Assembly (NCBI RefSeq): GCF_011077185.1
Contig: NC_048895.1
Coordinates: forward strand, 31,507,831 to 31,571,830
Origin: Oxyura jamaicensis
Lineage: Eukaryota; Chordata; Aves; Anseriformes; Anatidae
DNA: 64,000 nt
Direction: 5' to 3'
This document shows positions 13,001 to 22,429 of the stretch, piece by piece (within the stretch, counting starts at the first letter, position 1; the number at the start of each line of letters is the position of its first letter). Both the position numbers and the translations under genes were made by a program. Below the pieces are notes generated by a model. That model was not told the DNA's origin, did no database searches, and worked only from the letters and a program-made list of their open reading frames with translations.

Positions 13001-16000
13001 GCGTACCACGTGCTCAGCAGAGTACCTGAGCTGGCTCGCGGGAAGCATCAGGAGGCCATGGCCAGGGGCTGGGGTGTGTGTGGGAGAAGCACCTGTCCTT
13101 TCTGCCCCTGGTGAACTTCAGCGTGCTCAGACCACTTTCTGAAGTCCTAGCATGAGTCATGAATGCAGTATCAACTAATCTCTAATTCGTGGCTTCTTGA
13201 AAGTCAGTCAAGTTTTACAGGCAAGCTGCGATGTGAGGTGCAGTTCTCCTCACCAATTAATACATCAGTGAGGACATGTACATTCATTTTCAGAAGGCAT
13301 AACACCTTCTGTGGGAATCTTAAAAGATCATGTATGTCCTTAGAGCATCCACTGCTGTTGCTTTTAGAGCAATAGCACGTTCTCCCCTCTGAAAGCACTG
13401 TATACCTATTAAGTCACGGGTATGTACATAACTGTGCTTGCTGTTCTTTATCTAGGTTACTTTAGCACTCAAAAGCTTATGGGGTTGATGCACCTCCTTT
13501 GCATACTTGTGCCATCTTTTGTTGCCCTTGTGGCAATGGGAGTCTCCACATCAGTTCTTCAACTTTTCTAGCATCAAATATTTGTATGAACTGCAGTAAT
13601 TCTTCAGCTGCCAGAGCCTGGTCTGTCATTTAATCTGGGCTGACACCTCAAGTGCCAGGAGGCCACTGGAGACCCAAGGTAGGCAGTCTGTTATCCGAAT
13701 TTCTGAAGCCTCAGTTTCAGCCTTACCAAAGGGGCACTGCTTTGGTTTTTCTCTGGTCTCCACATCAGAACTGATGTGTTTGGTTGGCAGAGCAGTTCAC
13801 TGGTGTCTGCAGTTCACTGGAGGTTGGTTGCTATCTTTTGGGCCAGTGCCTTGTTGAGGTTTTTCCTGCTTTCCTGTGTGTTAGACCTCCTCTATATGTT
13901 GTTACTTGTGTAATTTTTATCTTGTCCTCTTTGGAGGGGGGGGACCTTACAATTTATTTTGTTGGAACACAAGGATTCCCTACAAGCTTGCCATGCTTTG
14001 TGACCACAGAGCAGCCTTTCATTCTGCGTTGTGCTGTTGAAAAACTATTAGCAAGCAAGTTCAATCTGAGCATCGCTTGTTTTGCTACCTCATCAGTTTT
14101 CAGTGTTTTCACCTAATAACAGACTTCAGAGGCCCCAGTGTATGTTTTGGTGCATTTACTCAGGAGCCCAGTGTTCTTATCCACAAAGACCACACGATTT
14201 TGTTTGCGATTCAGGAGTCTAAATCTTAAAAATGAAAAAAATGCCCCAGAAATGGCAGATATTTTAGATGTGTGCAGTTTGCAGTTATATCTATAATCAG
14301 TCCTCCACAGCAACAGCTAGCTTTGGGAAGACAGCAGTGGGATATGACATGTTTGGGTTTTAGCTCCCAGCATCACTTAATTTGCTAAATACTCGAAGAC
14401 AGATCGAATGACACAAGCAAGGGACGTTACATAAATATTGGCAACCACAGGCATTCAGTAATCATCTGTAAAACTCTGAAGGATCATCAGAATTCAGAAG
14501 AACTTTTCTGAAAATGTTGTGTCCCCAGCTCAGGGACTGCCAGCATTTCTGAGGGGTGCAGGTGCCCACAGCACTTGAATGAAGTTGTGTTTCTGCCCGG
14601 GCCTGAGCAAATCAAACCACAGAGCACAAACATTGTACTTGTCCTTTAGAGTAGCAGACGCATTCAAAGTAGGGCACCGCAACAGAGAAAGCAAGCTTGG
14701 GGGGGCGGGTAAAAGTCTTGGAAAGAACCATCAGCAAAAACACCTAAAATAAATGGTGTGGGGACGTCGCGCCACGCTCCCCTGCAAAATCTCCCTCCCT
14801 GACAAAATTGAGGGATGTTACAGTGCTAAGTCTTGACATGAAGAAAACAGACCTGAATATTTAATTTTACTGTCTACCAGAGACAAACTGCATATGTAAT
14901 GTTATTAGTGTCACCGAGAGATTGACTGCCTACCTTCCTGTTGCTTGTTCAAGGAGATTTCCATTTACCCTCGTCTAACTCTAAGATAAAGAAGGGACCA
15001 TCTGTTCTTTTTCCTTCACTCCCTCCTTTATTACAGTCCATGGTTCTCGTAGTCTCAAATCCTAATTCGTCCTCCCTGATGTCCTCCATACCTTGCCAGG
15101 TCCTAAGCCTGTTCTGCCTTCAGTTGTTTCTTGTTCTTCCTTATTCGTTGGCATGCCTATTTCCCTAGTTCTGGTATGCAGGCCATGTTTTACTGTACAT
15201 TGTTCTTCTGTGCCAGTACTCCAGAAAATCTGCAGCTGGCACAGGGAGTAGGCAGTGTTGCACAGCAGAGGTGTGAGGGGTGGGTGGTTGGCGCTGGACT
15301 GCGCTGCTGTACCTCTTGCATGTCGGTGGTGGTTTTCCTTTGTGAGAAATGTTCACGGACCCTCCGACACAAAAAGTAAGGTCAGCCTTCCATGTCTGTA
15401 TCGATTTTTCTGAATAATTCTGGCTCTGCTGTGTTTCCTGCTCAGAAAAGATAGTCTTCAAGGATGATGTGTCTGGATGACATGTCCTTGCTACTTAGAA
15501 GTAATAAGACCCTTCCGTGAACAGCTGGTTTTTGCTGGTGACTGTGGACACAAGGGTAAATTTTGCCCAAATCCATTTTATACTAACAGGAATTTTACAG
15601 GGACTTGTTCATTAGTGCTCCTCCTCCAGTCCTCTTCCTTCATGCCCATTAAAAAAAAAAATAAAGGAAAAATGACATTAATATTACCACTGGAGAAACT
15701 TGGATTGGTGAAGGCAACTGTTGGATCTGAACGCAAACAAGGCTGCTGGCATTTTTATGTACTCCATTATTGAGAACAGGCCTAGGAACCACATAGTTAA
15801 AACATCATCTGCACAAATGAGAGCAGTGGGGAGGCTTAGGGAAGAAGTTTGGTGTGGATGATGGCTTTGTGTACAGTTCTGGCATGATTTGTCCATTTCT
15901 TCAGTCCCTGGGGAAAAAACTCTAGCGGTCGATAGCAAAAACTGTATAAATAGAGCTCTGTGATGATATTGTAAGCGTTGTCTGTCTTACCCTTCTCAAA

Positions 16001-16548
16001 TATCTTCTCTAAGCCTGTCTTGCATGCTTGATCTTTCTTATATATGCGTGCATGTATATAAATGTATAGCTTACTATATGGAGAGAGATTGCACACCAAA
16101 TAATGATTCCTTTTATATGTCAACCCTTTAAAACATACAATGTGCTGTAGGCTTTGAGATCCAGTGAATCACCAGGTCACATTCACGGTATAGCTGCAGT
16201 TCTGCATAAATAGTCACCATGTAGTAGTGTCAAGACTGTCTCTGGACACATTTTTAATAGACATCTTGGTATACCTGAACCTGTGCTAAGGAATGCCACT
16301 ATATGAGCAGGAAATATACTAGGCATTGGTGTTTCAATTGCTGCATGTATGATTTTGGGACTGGAAAAAAGACTCCAGGTGTTAGAGAAACAAATACTCA
16401 TCTGGCATACTTGCAGTCTGATTCATCCTTCTAGATGTGTTTGTGTAAATTCAGCATCTGCTTTCAAGAAATCATTTTTGTGCTGATCTTACTTGAAAAT
16501 GTTTCTGGTCTTGCTATATACCTTGTTGCATGCATTTTCTCTCAACAG

Positions 16549-16715
16549 AGTTTGCACTTAGGGTAGTGAATGCTCCGATGGCCTTGGACTTAGCGTTTGG
16601 CACACTGTGTGAGCTGCTTCAGCTGTGGGGGGAAGCCTGTGCTGGTGTGCCGATCTTGCTGGAGTGGCTGCTGGGAGACAGTGATCTACGACAAGGCTCG
16701 GAGACTTCAGATCTG
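16549..16715 (+). CDS. THADA: THADA penultimate coding exon
   Basis: THADA is the vertebrate counterpart of yeast Trm732, which works with an FTSJ1/Trm7-type methyltransferase on 2'-O-methylation at position 32 of tRNA. It has also been linked to ER calcium handling and thermogenesis. The exon follows a pyrimidine-rich acceptor ending CAG at 16546-16548 and ends at a GTAATT donor beginning at 16716. It is 167 nt. The frame reads through FALRVVNAPMALDLAF and LLEWLLGD, a Leu-rich helical pattern expected of the HEAT/ARM-like C-terminal part of this protein. The last codon (CTG) ends at the donor, so the intron is phase 0 and joins in frame to the exon at 17867. The first two bases complete a codon begun in the upstream exon. 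An alternative acceptor two bases later cannot be excluded. The identification rests mainly on the joined C-terminus and the ZFP36L2 neighbourhood. Confidence 0.8.
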
Positions 16716-17866
16716 GTAATTCTGACATCCAGCTGCTCCCTCACGTTGGGATGGCTATGCTTCTTGCGGTAGGAATAGAATGAAATGGCTAATCTGATGA
16801 AGCCATTCCCTGACGGACATTACTCCAGTATTAATTGTATTTACAATTATATATTAAAAAGTCATGTGGACAGATTTAGAATAAATAAATGGAGTTGATG
16901 TCAGTGGCCTGGCAATATCAGTATAAAATTAAAAAGACCAACAGAGATTGAAATAAATCAAGAGTTACTGAACAAATCGTTGCTGACTGCAGCTGTAACT
17001 AATTACATTCACTGGCATTGCAGATGATCGCCTGCCTTGAATCTAAAGTGCTGTTGCGGGTGCCGGGCACATCTGCATTCAAGAGCCGTGTTCCCCCAGC
17101 TGCTTGTCCAGAGACTGCAGCTACGTATTTGGTACCCTCGTGCCATCTTCATAGCACTGGTTCTATACGGCACTTAGACAGCCTCACTTACCGAAGCCAT
17201 CGCCTTCAGAAGGATTATTTACGCCAAGAAAAGCTTTGCCATGTTGGTTCTGTAGAGCCTAATGCCGGACACAGCACTGTGCTACCTTTGCCTTGACAAG
17301 GCTGTAAAAATGAAAATCAGGCTAGATGGTAACGCGGAAGTAGTGGGAACAGCCACGTCTTTGGGACGTTTGTTGACAATTAATACGCACCATAAAATGT
17401 ATTACGAAACTTCTCTTAAGCCCGTGGTTTACGTGTGCCTTTCTGATATTTCACTGGCTGATACCATTTTCCTTTTTCATTTAATCCACTCAAAAAGCTC
17501 CATGAGATAGCAAATTACCATGCTGGTTACAGGAGTCTCTGTGAAATACAAGACAGTTAGAGTGGAAGGCAAGCACATGTTAAGGATTAGGACTACTACT
17601 TACTTCCACTATTCCCCAAGAGCTATACCACAATTGCCTCATATTTGAGGGTAGAATTTCTTTGGCAAAGAAAGAAACTTCATATTGCATTGAAAACCTT
17701 TGAAAACGATGCAGATGATTTTTTTTTTTTTTTAGTAGTAATAAGCTGTTTGTAACAGGCTCTACTCTCTACTTCTGTTTGTATCTTTCTTATACCTTAA
17801 AATGCTTTCATGGTTATCCAGCCTACAAGTTGTTTCCTAATTGCTGTTGTTTTCCTTTTTGTTAAG
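16716..17866 (+). other. THADA: THADA last intron (phase 0)
   Basis: The intron begins GTAATT and ends TTTTTGTTAAG, with a T-rich run (17851-17860) before the acceptor. It is 1151 bp. It contains a T15 run at 17719-17733 and some CpG-bearing sequence around 17030-17370. An open frame at 17018-17296 resembles nothing known and was left out. Confidence 0.75.
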
Positions 17867-18205
17867 GAAGAAGATGATAACCTGTTTGATAAAGGGGAAG
17901 TGAATTTTTGGGCAGAGAAGGTAACTTACGTCAGACAACTTAGTAAGCACCTTTTACGGCTTATACAAGTGACTCATCTAACCTTACCAGATCAAGGAGA
18001 ACTTAATCGACTGTCCAGAAGGGCACAGGACCAAGCCCAGCTTGCTGCACACCTGATTAGAGCGCTTCCTCCAACTCCAGAATTTTTGAAAACTGCAGAA
18101 TTCACAAAATTGGCTATTCAGAATGAAAGGGTATCAGTCTGCCTTAAAATGATAAATTTGCTCAAGTCTGATGAGATTTGCAAAAACGAAAGTCCAAAAA
18201 AATGA
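17867..18205 (+). CDS. THADA: THADA terminal coding exon with stop
   Basis: This exon encodes the last 112 residues of THADA and the TGA stop at 18203-18205. It opens with an acidic run (EEDDNLFDKGE), then a helical segment (FWAEKVTYVRQLSKHLLRLI), a basic/Gln-rich stretch (LNRLSRRAQDQAQLAAHLI) and a PPTPEFLKT segment. From memory, the acidic ENLF-like start and the WAE motif are shared with mammalian THADA. The exon starts in phase 0, matching the upstream donor, so both exons form one continuous frame. No frameshift or internal stop is present, which argues for a functional gene. The tail after about 18165 (KNESPKK) is polar and probably disordered. Confidence 0.85.
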   Translation, partial: EEDDNLFDKGEVNFWAEKVTYVRQLSKHLLRLIQVTHLTLPDQGELNRLSRRAQDQAQLAAHLIRALPPTPEFLKTAEFTKLAIQNERVSVCLKMINLLKSDEICKNESPKK

Positions 18206-19215
18206 ACTAAAACCAAACACCACTAAAAATTCATCCTCAGGGAACTACAGACAGTGGATTGGCAGGGGACTGAATTCTACGGATATTCAAGGAATTAAGG
18301 TATTGCTATGACGACCCCAGTAAACCTGTAACCAACTATTCATGCTAAAAAACACATTTTCCACATATGAGTCCATTGATTTATTTTTTTTTTTGGTCAG
18401 GTGTGCTGTGGGAGACCATTCCTTTTAAATGCATTTGCTAATTTCATTCAGCTGAGTATGGTTTATTGTAGCTACTGTAGGAAGTAAAGCAGCTAAACCT
18501 AATATTTTCCATTCATCCAGGTGCAGGCCACCTGTCGCTGTGTTACATTTTCTCCTGAATTTTTACCTCCTGTCTTTTAATACCAGGAAAAAACTTCTTT
18601 TTGGGGGGCTCCTTTTGACAGTTGAAATGATAATTATTAAATTGATGAGGGAAAATTTTATTTAAAGGACCTTGGATCCTTTCTTTGTCCCTGACAAATT
18701 CTAGACTACGGTTTAGATCTGACTGCATTTTTCTCTGGAGGAAGGCAAGGATCCTTACTTTGCTAGTAGCCTTGTTTTGTAGATGGAAACAGCATTAGTT
18801 ACGCTTCGCATGCCTGTGTTTCCTGTAAATCAAATAACTTCTTTTGTAAAATTGCTCTCAAATGAAGTTGGCAGTGTTGAAAACAAAGCAGCTGTTCCAC
18901 TTAGAGCAAAATAGTTTTGTCTTTACTTCAAAACACCTTGCTCTCCAAGCAGCCTTGAAAAAGAAGGTCCTGAGTGGTAGGACAAGGCCACCAGAGATGT
19001 GCAGGAAGTGTCCTTGTGCTACGGCGCTCTCCCTCCCAAGGTTTTGCTGTGAGCACTTGGGTAAGAGCTGTGTGGAATGTGTCCAATGCTCAACCATTTC
19101 ATTGTCCGAGGTACAAAAACGTTTGTCGCACTTTGTGGATTTATTTTTCTGGGAATTTGGATTTGGCTGTGATATGAAAATGAGACATCAAAAATAAATA
19201 CTTATTTTAAAAAGG
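18206..19215 (+). other. THADA: THADA 3'UTR, end estimated
   Basis: The sequence following the THADA stop has no further open frame of interest. The first standard poly(A) hexamer on this strand is AATAAA at 19193-19198; an ATTAAA at 18636-18641 is a weaker and earlier candidate. I placed the end about 15-20 bases after the later hexamer. Cleavage could occur earlier, giving a 3'UTR of about 450 bases instead of about 1000. Confidence 0.45.
19193..19198 (+). terminator. THADA: Candidate THADA poly(A) signal AATAAA
   Basis: This is a canonical hexamer about 1 kb after the THADA stop codon, followed by T-rich sequence. It lies upstream of the AT microsatellite and well before the ZFP36L2 exon. 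Confidence 0.45.
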
Positions 19216-19286
19216 ATTTGTTATGTTCTTTCAGTCAAAGGCTATGATTTTACATTTGGGCATAGCCAAAACAAAGCTGTAGGTCA

Positions 19287-19316
19287 ATATATATATATAT
19301 ATATACATAGATAGAT

Positions 19317-19350
<34 letters not shown>
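19287..19350. repeat. (TA)n/(TAGA)n compound microsatellite
   Basis: The tract is alternating AT interrupted in the middle by CATAGATAGATAGA. It is 64 bp, lies between THADA and ZFP36L2, and is likely length-polymorphic. Confidence 0.95.
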
Positions 19351-19355
<5 letters not shown>

Positions 19356-20423
19356 TACTCCAGTCTCCTTGGAGGAGCTACAGAGTTGTGTGCAATACAC
19401 GACTGCTCACTTTCGGCCTTGCTGCTTGCAGCTGTACGTTAGCACAGCCTAGCTGTGCATCTGGGTGACGATGCAGCGAGCACGCAGCGCTCGGGAGGGT
19501 TGCAGGCTCTGCCGTGCTGCCGGTCTCCGGGAGGTGGCAATGCAACACAATGCAACGCAACGCAGCTTTGCAGCGAGCGGCACTCGCTGGGCTGCAGCTG
19601 GAGAACCTGTGTCAGCTCTTGGCCGGGCTCTTCATGAGGAGCGACCGTCCTGGTCTGCCTGTGGCACCCCAGTCGTGTCACCGACTCCTTGCAACAGTGT
19701 GAGTTTGGGGAGGAATCTGCTGTAAACCAAGATAAGCTATGGAGTTAAGCCTAACGAACGTGTGCAAACTGCACCAGGCTAACGCACTCTAGACAAAAAC
19801 TCTTGTCTGAACAGAAGTGGAAGTACTTGCTGTAGGTTTCCAGGACTCGAGATTGCTTATATAAGTAATGCACAGTGCAACGTGAGACTTAACACAGCAA
19901 AAGGAGAACGTTAGAAGCTGAGATGGAAACTTGTTTCATAGGATATGTTATCTAACGCAATAAAGCCACGCTGTGAGCTGGCCTGGAAATTAATTTGTTG
20001 GCATCTGCGTGTAGCTCCTGGGCAAAGAGTAGCCCAGGTTATGTCTGGAAGCCGTTTCTAAGAGTAGTCAGGAGCCACACAACTGCTTGACAGCTGCCTG
20101 TTTGCTCCTGGCTTTTGGGGCTGGCGTAGCAGCAAGGCTGGCACAACAGGGAACTTTGCCGAGTACCAAAAGGACGCTTGGTTCTGTGCCCTCGGTTGTT
20201 TCTGCTGTGAGCACAAGGCTATCTGGTAGCCCTGGCTTTTCTGTTTCATTGGAACGAAGTTGTAGCGTGTGTGCACGTTTATATTGAGCGACGGGCAAAT
20301 GCAGACGCAGAGCCGTGCAGCTGTAGGTCCACGGTGACCATAAAACCGAGTAACTGTTAGCCTTGAGGGCTGGGTTAATGGATGGGCGAAACGGTCCCAA
20401 GTCCAGCGCTGCTCAGCGTGCTC
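19351..20423. other. THADA-ZFP36L2 spacer, possible ZFP36L2 upstream region
   Basis: No gene is recognised here. A CpG-bearing, GC-richer pocket spans about 19440-19720 and includes a short repeat array (19538-19565). A TATA-like TATATAAG lies at 19858-19865 but has no supporting context. Because ZFP36L2 exon 1 is expected just downstream inside the assembly gap, this spacer probably contains part of its upstream regulatory sequence. That role is inferred from position only. Confidence 0.4.
19538..19565. repeat. CAATGCAAC short direct repeats
   Basis: CAATGCAAC occurs at 19538-19546 and again at 19548-19556, followed by overlapping GCAACGCAACG. The half-site TTGC/GCAA pattern is of the type bound by C/EBP factors, but none is a full palindromic site. 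A regulatory role is speculative. Confidence 0.5.
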
Positions 20424-20823
20424 NNNNNNNNNNNNNNNNNNNNNNNNNNNNNNNNNNNNNNNNNNNNNNNNNNNNNNNNNNNNNNNNNNNNNNNNNNNNN
20501 NNNNNNNNNNNNNNNNNNNNNNNNNNNNNNNNNNNNNNNNNNNNNNNNNNNNNNNNNNNNNNNNNNNNNNNNNNNNNNNNNNNNNNNNNNNNNNNNNNNN
20601 NNNNNNNNNNNNNNNNNNNNNNNNNNNNNNNNNNNNNNNNNNNNNNNNNNNNNNNNNNNNNNNNNNNNNNNNNNNNNNNNNNNNNNNNNNNNNNNNNNNN
20701 NNNNNNNNNNNNNNNNNNNNNNNNNNNNNNNNNNNNNNNNNNNNNNNNNNNNNNNNNNNNNNNNNNNNNNNNNNNNNNNNNNNNNNNNNNNNNNNNNNNN
20801 NNNNNNNNNNNNNNNNNNNNNNN
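20424..20823. other. Assembly gap of exactly 400 N
   Basis: Unresolved bases sit exactly where the first ZFP36L2 exon and promoter should be. The round size suggests the gap length may be nominal and not measured. Sequence changes from moderate GC on the left to very GC-rich on the right, the classic situation in which CpG-island promoters drop out of assemblies. Confidence 0.95.
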
Positions 20824-20853
20824 CCCCGTCCCCTTCTCCTGCCCCGCTCGCAG

Positions 20854-22302
20854 ACGGAGAAGTCCCTGACCAACCTGAGCAGCATGCTGGACAAGAAGGC
20901 CGTGGGGACCCCGGTCACCCCTCCCAGCTCCAGCTTCGCGCCGGGCTTCCTGCGGCGGCACTCGACCAGCAACCTGCCGGCTCTGGCCGGCGGCTCCAAG
21001 TTCCCCAGCCCCACCGGCTCCAGCTCTTCCTCCTCCTCCTCCTCCTCTTCCTCCTCCTCGTTCGGCAGCCTGAAGGAGACGGGCTCCGGCGGCGGAGGCG
21101 GCGGCGGCAGCAGCAGCCCCACGGCCCTGCTCAACAAGGAGAACAAGTTCCGGGACCGCTCCTTCAGCGAGAACGGCGAGCGCAGCCAGCACCTCATGCA
21201 GCAGCTCCAGCAGCAGCAGCAGCAGAAGGGGGGCGGCTCCGGCGGCGGCGGGGGGGCCCCCATCAACTCGACGCGCTACAAGACGGAGCTGTGCCGCCCC
21301 TTCGAGGAGAGCGGCGCCTGCAAGTACGGCGAGAAGTGCCAGTTCGCGCACGGCTTCCACGAGCTGCGCAGCCTCACCCGCCACCCCAAGTACAAGACCG
21401 AGCTGTGCCGCACCTTCCACACCATCGGCTTCTGCCCCTACGGCCCCCGCTGCCACTTCATCCACAACGCCGACGAGCGCCGCCCGGCGCCCGGCGGGGG
21501 CACGGCCGCCGCGCCCCCCGCCTCGGCCGCCCCCCCGCACCACCACCACCACCACCACCAGCACGCCCCGCACCCCGCCGGCAGCACCGGCGACCTCCGC
21601 GCCTTCGCCCCCCGCGACCACCCCCTGGGAGGAGGAGGAGGCGGCGGCGGCGGCTTCGGGCACCCCCGCGGCGGCGGGGGCAGCGAGCGGCCCAAGCTGC
21701 ACCACAGCCTGAGCTTCTCCGGCTTCTCCGCCCATCACCACCACCATCACCACCCGCACGCCGCCGCCCCGCCGCCCCCGCCGCCCCCCGGCGGCCGCCT
21801 GGACGCCGCCGCGCTGCTGGAGAGCCCCGGCGGGTCGCGCACGCCGCCGCCGCCCGCCTCGGCCTCGTCGTACTGCGAGGAGCTGCTCTCGCCGCCCTGC
21901 GCCAACAACGCCTTCGCCTTCTCGGGCCAGGAGCTGGGCAGCCTCATCGCGCCCCTCGCCCTGCACACCCCCAGCTTCGCCGCCGCCGCCGCCGCGGCAG
22001 CCGCCGCCGCCGCCTATTACCGCTGCCAGCAGCAGCAGCAGCAGCCCCCGCCGCCGCCGCCCCCCGGGGGGGGCTGCCCGCCGCCCCCCGCCTCGCCGCC
22101 CTTCAGCTTCCAGCCCCTGCGCCGCCTCTCCGAGTCGCCCGTCTTCGACGCGCCGCCCAGCCCGCCGGACTCGCTGTCGGACCGCGAGAGCTACCTGAGC
22201 GGCTCCCTCAGCTCCGGCTCCCTCAGCGGCTCCGAGTCGCCCAGCCTGGACTCGGGCCGCCGCCTGCCCATCTTCAGCCGCCTCTCCATCTCCGACGACT
22301 AG
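20854..22302 (+). CDS. ZFP36L2: ZFP36L2 (TIS11D) exon 2, 5'-incomplete
   Basis: ZFP36L2 binds AU-rich elements in mRNA 3'UTRs and recruits the CCR4-NOT deadenylase to speed decay. It is needed in blood cells and oocytes in mammals. The exon starts after a CGCTCGCAG acceptor (20845-20853) at TEKSLTNLSS, then MLDKKAVGTP, matching the conserved start of family exon 2. About 17 residues from exon 1 are missing in the gap. Counting the Met at 20884 as residue 1, the order is: poly-Ser 46-59; a conserved LLNKENKFRDRSFSENG block at 82-98; poly-Gln 109-114; two CCCH fingers at 131-194; two His tracts; a Pro/Ala/Gln-rich region; a conserved SPVFDAPPSPPDSLSDRES block; and a C-terminal LPIFSRLSISDD that is the family's CNOT1-contact and phosphorylation tail. 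With exon 1 the protein would be about 499 residues, close to the mammalian length. The frame is intact. Paralogue ZFP36L1 is less likely because of the LSISDD tail context, the repeats and the THADA neighbour. Confidence 0.95.
   Translation, partial: TEKSLTNLSSMLDKKAVGTPVTPPSSSFAPGFLRRHSTSNLPALAGGSKFPSPTGSSSSSSSSSSSSSSFGSLKETGSGGGGGGGSSSPTALLNKENKFRDRSFSENGERSQHLMQQLQQQQQQKGGGSGGGGGAPINSTRYKTELCRPFEESGACKYGEKCQFAHGFHELRSLTRHPKYKTELCRTFHTIGFCPYGPRCHFIHNADERRPAPGGGTAAAPPASAAPPHHHHHHHQHAPHPAGSTGDLRAFAPRDHPLGGGGGGGGGFGHPRGGGGSERPKLHHSLSFSGFSAHHHHHHHPHAAAPPPPPPPGGRLDAAALLESPGGSRTPPPPASASSYCEELLSPPCANNAFAFSGQELGSLIAPLALHTPSFAAAAAAAAAAAAYYRCQQQQQQPPPPPPPGGGCPPPPASPPFSFQPLRRLSESPVFDAPPSPPDSLSDRESYLSGSLSSGSLSGSESPSLDSGRRLPIFSRLSISDD
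21019..21060 (+). repeat. ZFP36L2: Poly-Ser tract (14 Ser) in ZFP36L2
   Basis: A run of mostly TCC codons, with a few AGC and TCT, encodes 14 serines. It lies between the N-terminal conserved block and a GSLKETG segment. The triplet-repeat nature makes it prone to length change. Confidence 0.9.
21274..21465 (+). other. ZFP36L2: Tandem CCCH zinc-finger domain of ZFP36L2
   Basis: The two fingers both begin with YKTELC. Finger 1 has Cys137, Cys146, Cys152 and His156, and finger 2 has Cys175, Cys184, Cys190 and His194 (numbering from the Met at 20884). Both show C-X8-C-X5-C-X3-H spacing and are separated by 18 residues, exactly the TTP-family arrangement. Each finger of this family recognises a UAUU half-site, so the pair reads UAUUUAU-type sequences. 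All zinc ligands and the stacking aromatics are present, so the RNA-binding domain should be functional. Confidence 0.95.
21538..21558 (+). repeat. ZFP36L2: Poly-His tract 1 (7 His) in ZFP36L2
   Basis: Seven CAC codons are followed by Gln-His, just after the second zinc finger and a Pro/Ala-rich linker. As far as I recall, mammalian ZFP36L2 has no such run here. Confidence 0.9.
21733..21753 (+). repeat. ZFP36L2: Poly-His tract 2 (7 His) in ZFP36L2
   Basis: Seven His codons (CAT and CAC mixed) directly follow the conserved KLHHSLSFSGFSA block. Mammals have only a short His-His-Gln at the matching place, from memory. The mixed codons suggest the tract is not a fresh expansion. Confidence 0.9.
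21979..22044 (+). repeat. ZFP36L2: Poly-Ala (12) and poly-Gln (6) tracts in ZFP36L2
   Basis: Twelve Ala codons (21979-22014) are followed by YYRC and then six CAG codons (22027-22044), leading into a Pro-rich run. An Ala run followed by YYR and Gln repeats is also a feature of mammalian ZFP36L2, which supports the assignment. Confidence 0.9.
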
Positions 22303-22408
22303 GCCTGCCGGCGGCTGCCGCTGCTGCTCCCGCTGCGCCCCCCGCCGCCGCCCCCGGGCCGGCCCCGCGCCCCCCCGCAGCTGCGAGCGCAAGTAAGTCA
22401 CAGGGCGA

Positions 22409-22429
22409 AGAGAGAGAGAGAGAGAGAGA
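22409..22429 (+). repeat. (AG)n microsatellite in ZFP36L2 3'UTR
   Basis: This is an uninterrupted AG dinucleotide run of about ten units, roughly 107 bases after the stop codon. Confidence 0.95.

Larger units (their letters stand above)
1..16548 (+). other. THADA: Probable THADA intron, no exon recognised
   Basis: This stretch lies directly upstream of a recognisable THADA coding exon and ends in a good splice acceptor (pyrimidine-rich run then CAG at 16546-16548). I read it in both directions for coding exons and recognised none. Open frames up to 172 codons occur (for example 6111-6629 + and 11249-11707 -), but they resemble no family I know and are about what chance allows in this length. 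THADA is known to have very long introns, so a 16-kb intron is plausible. A small or diverged upstream THADA exon could have been missed. The stretch also holds a perfect palindrome at 2650-2677, a 16-bp tandem duplication at 7014-7045, and short T runs at 12668-12681. Confidence 0.6.
20824..22420. promoter_or_regulatory. ZFP36L2: CpG island covering ZFP36L2 exon 2
   Basis: From the right edge of the gap to shortly after the stop codon the sequence is extremely G+C and CpG rich, then falls sharply to AT-rich 3'UTR. Its left edge is hidden by the gap, so the island probably extends through the promoter and exon 1. Confidence 0.75.

Noticed and set aside
19858..19865. TATATAAG as a ZFP36L2 TATA box
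   Set aside because: It lies over 550 bases from the gap and about 1 kb from exon 2, with no CpG island around it. The real start is more likely in the gap.
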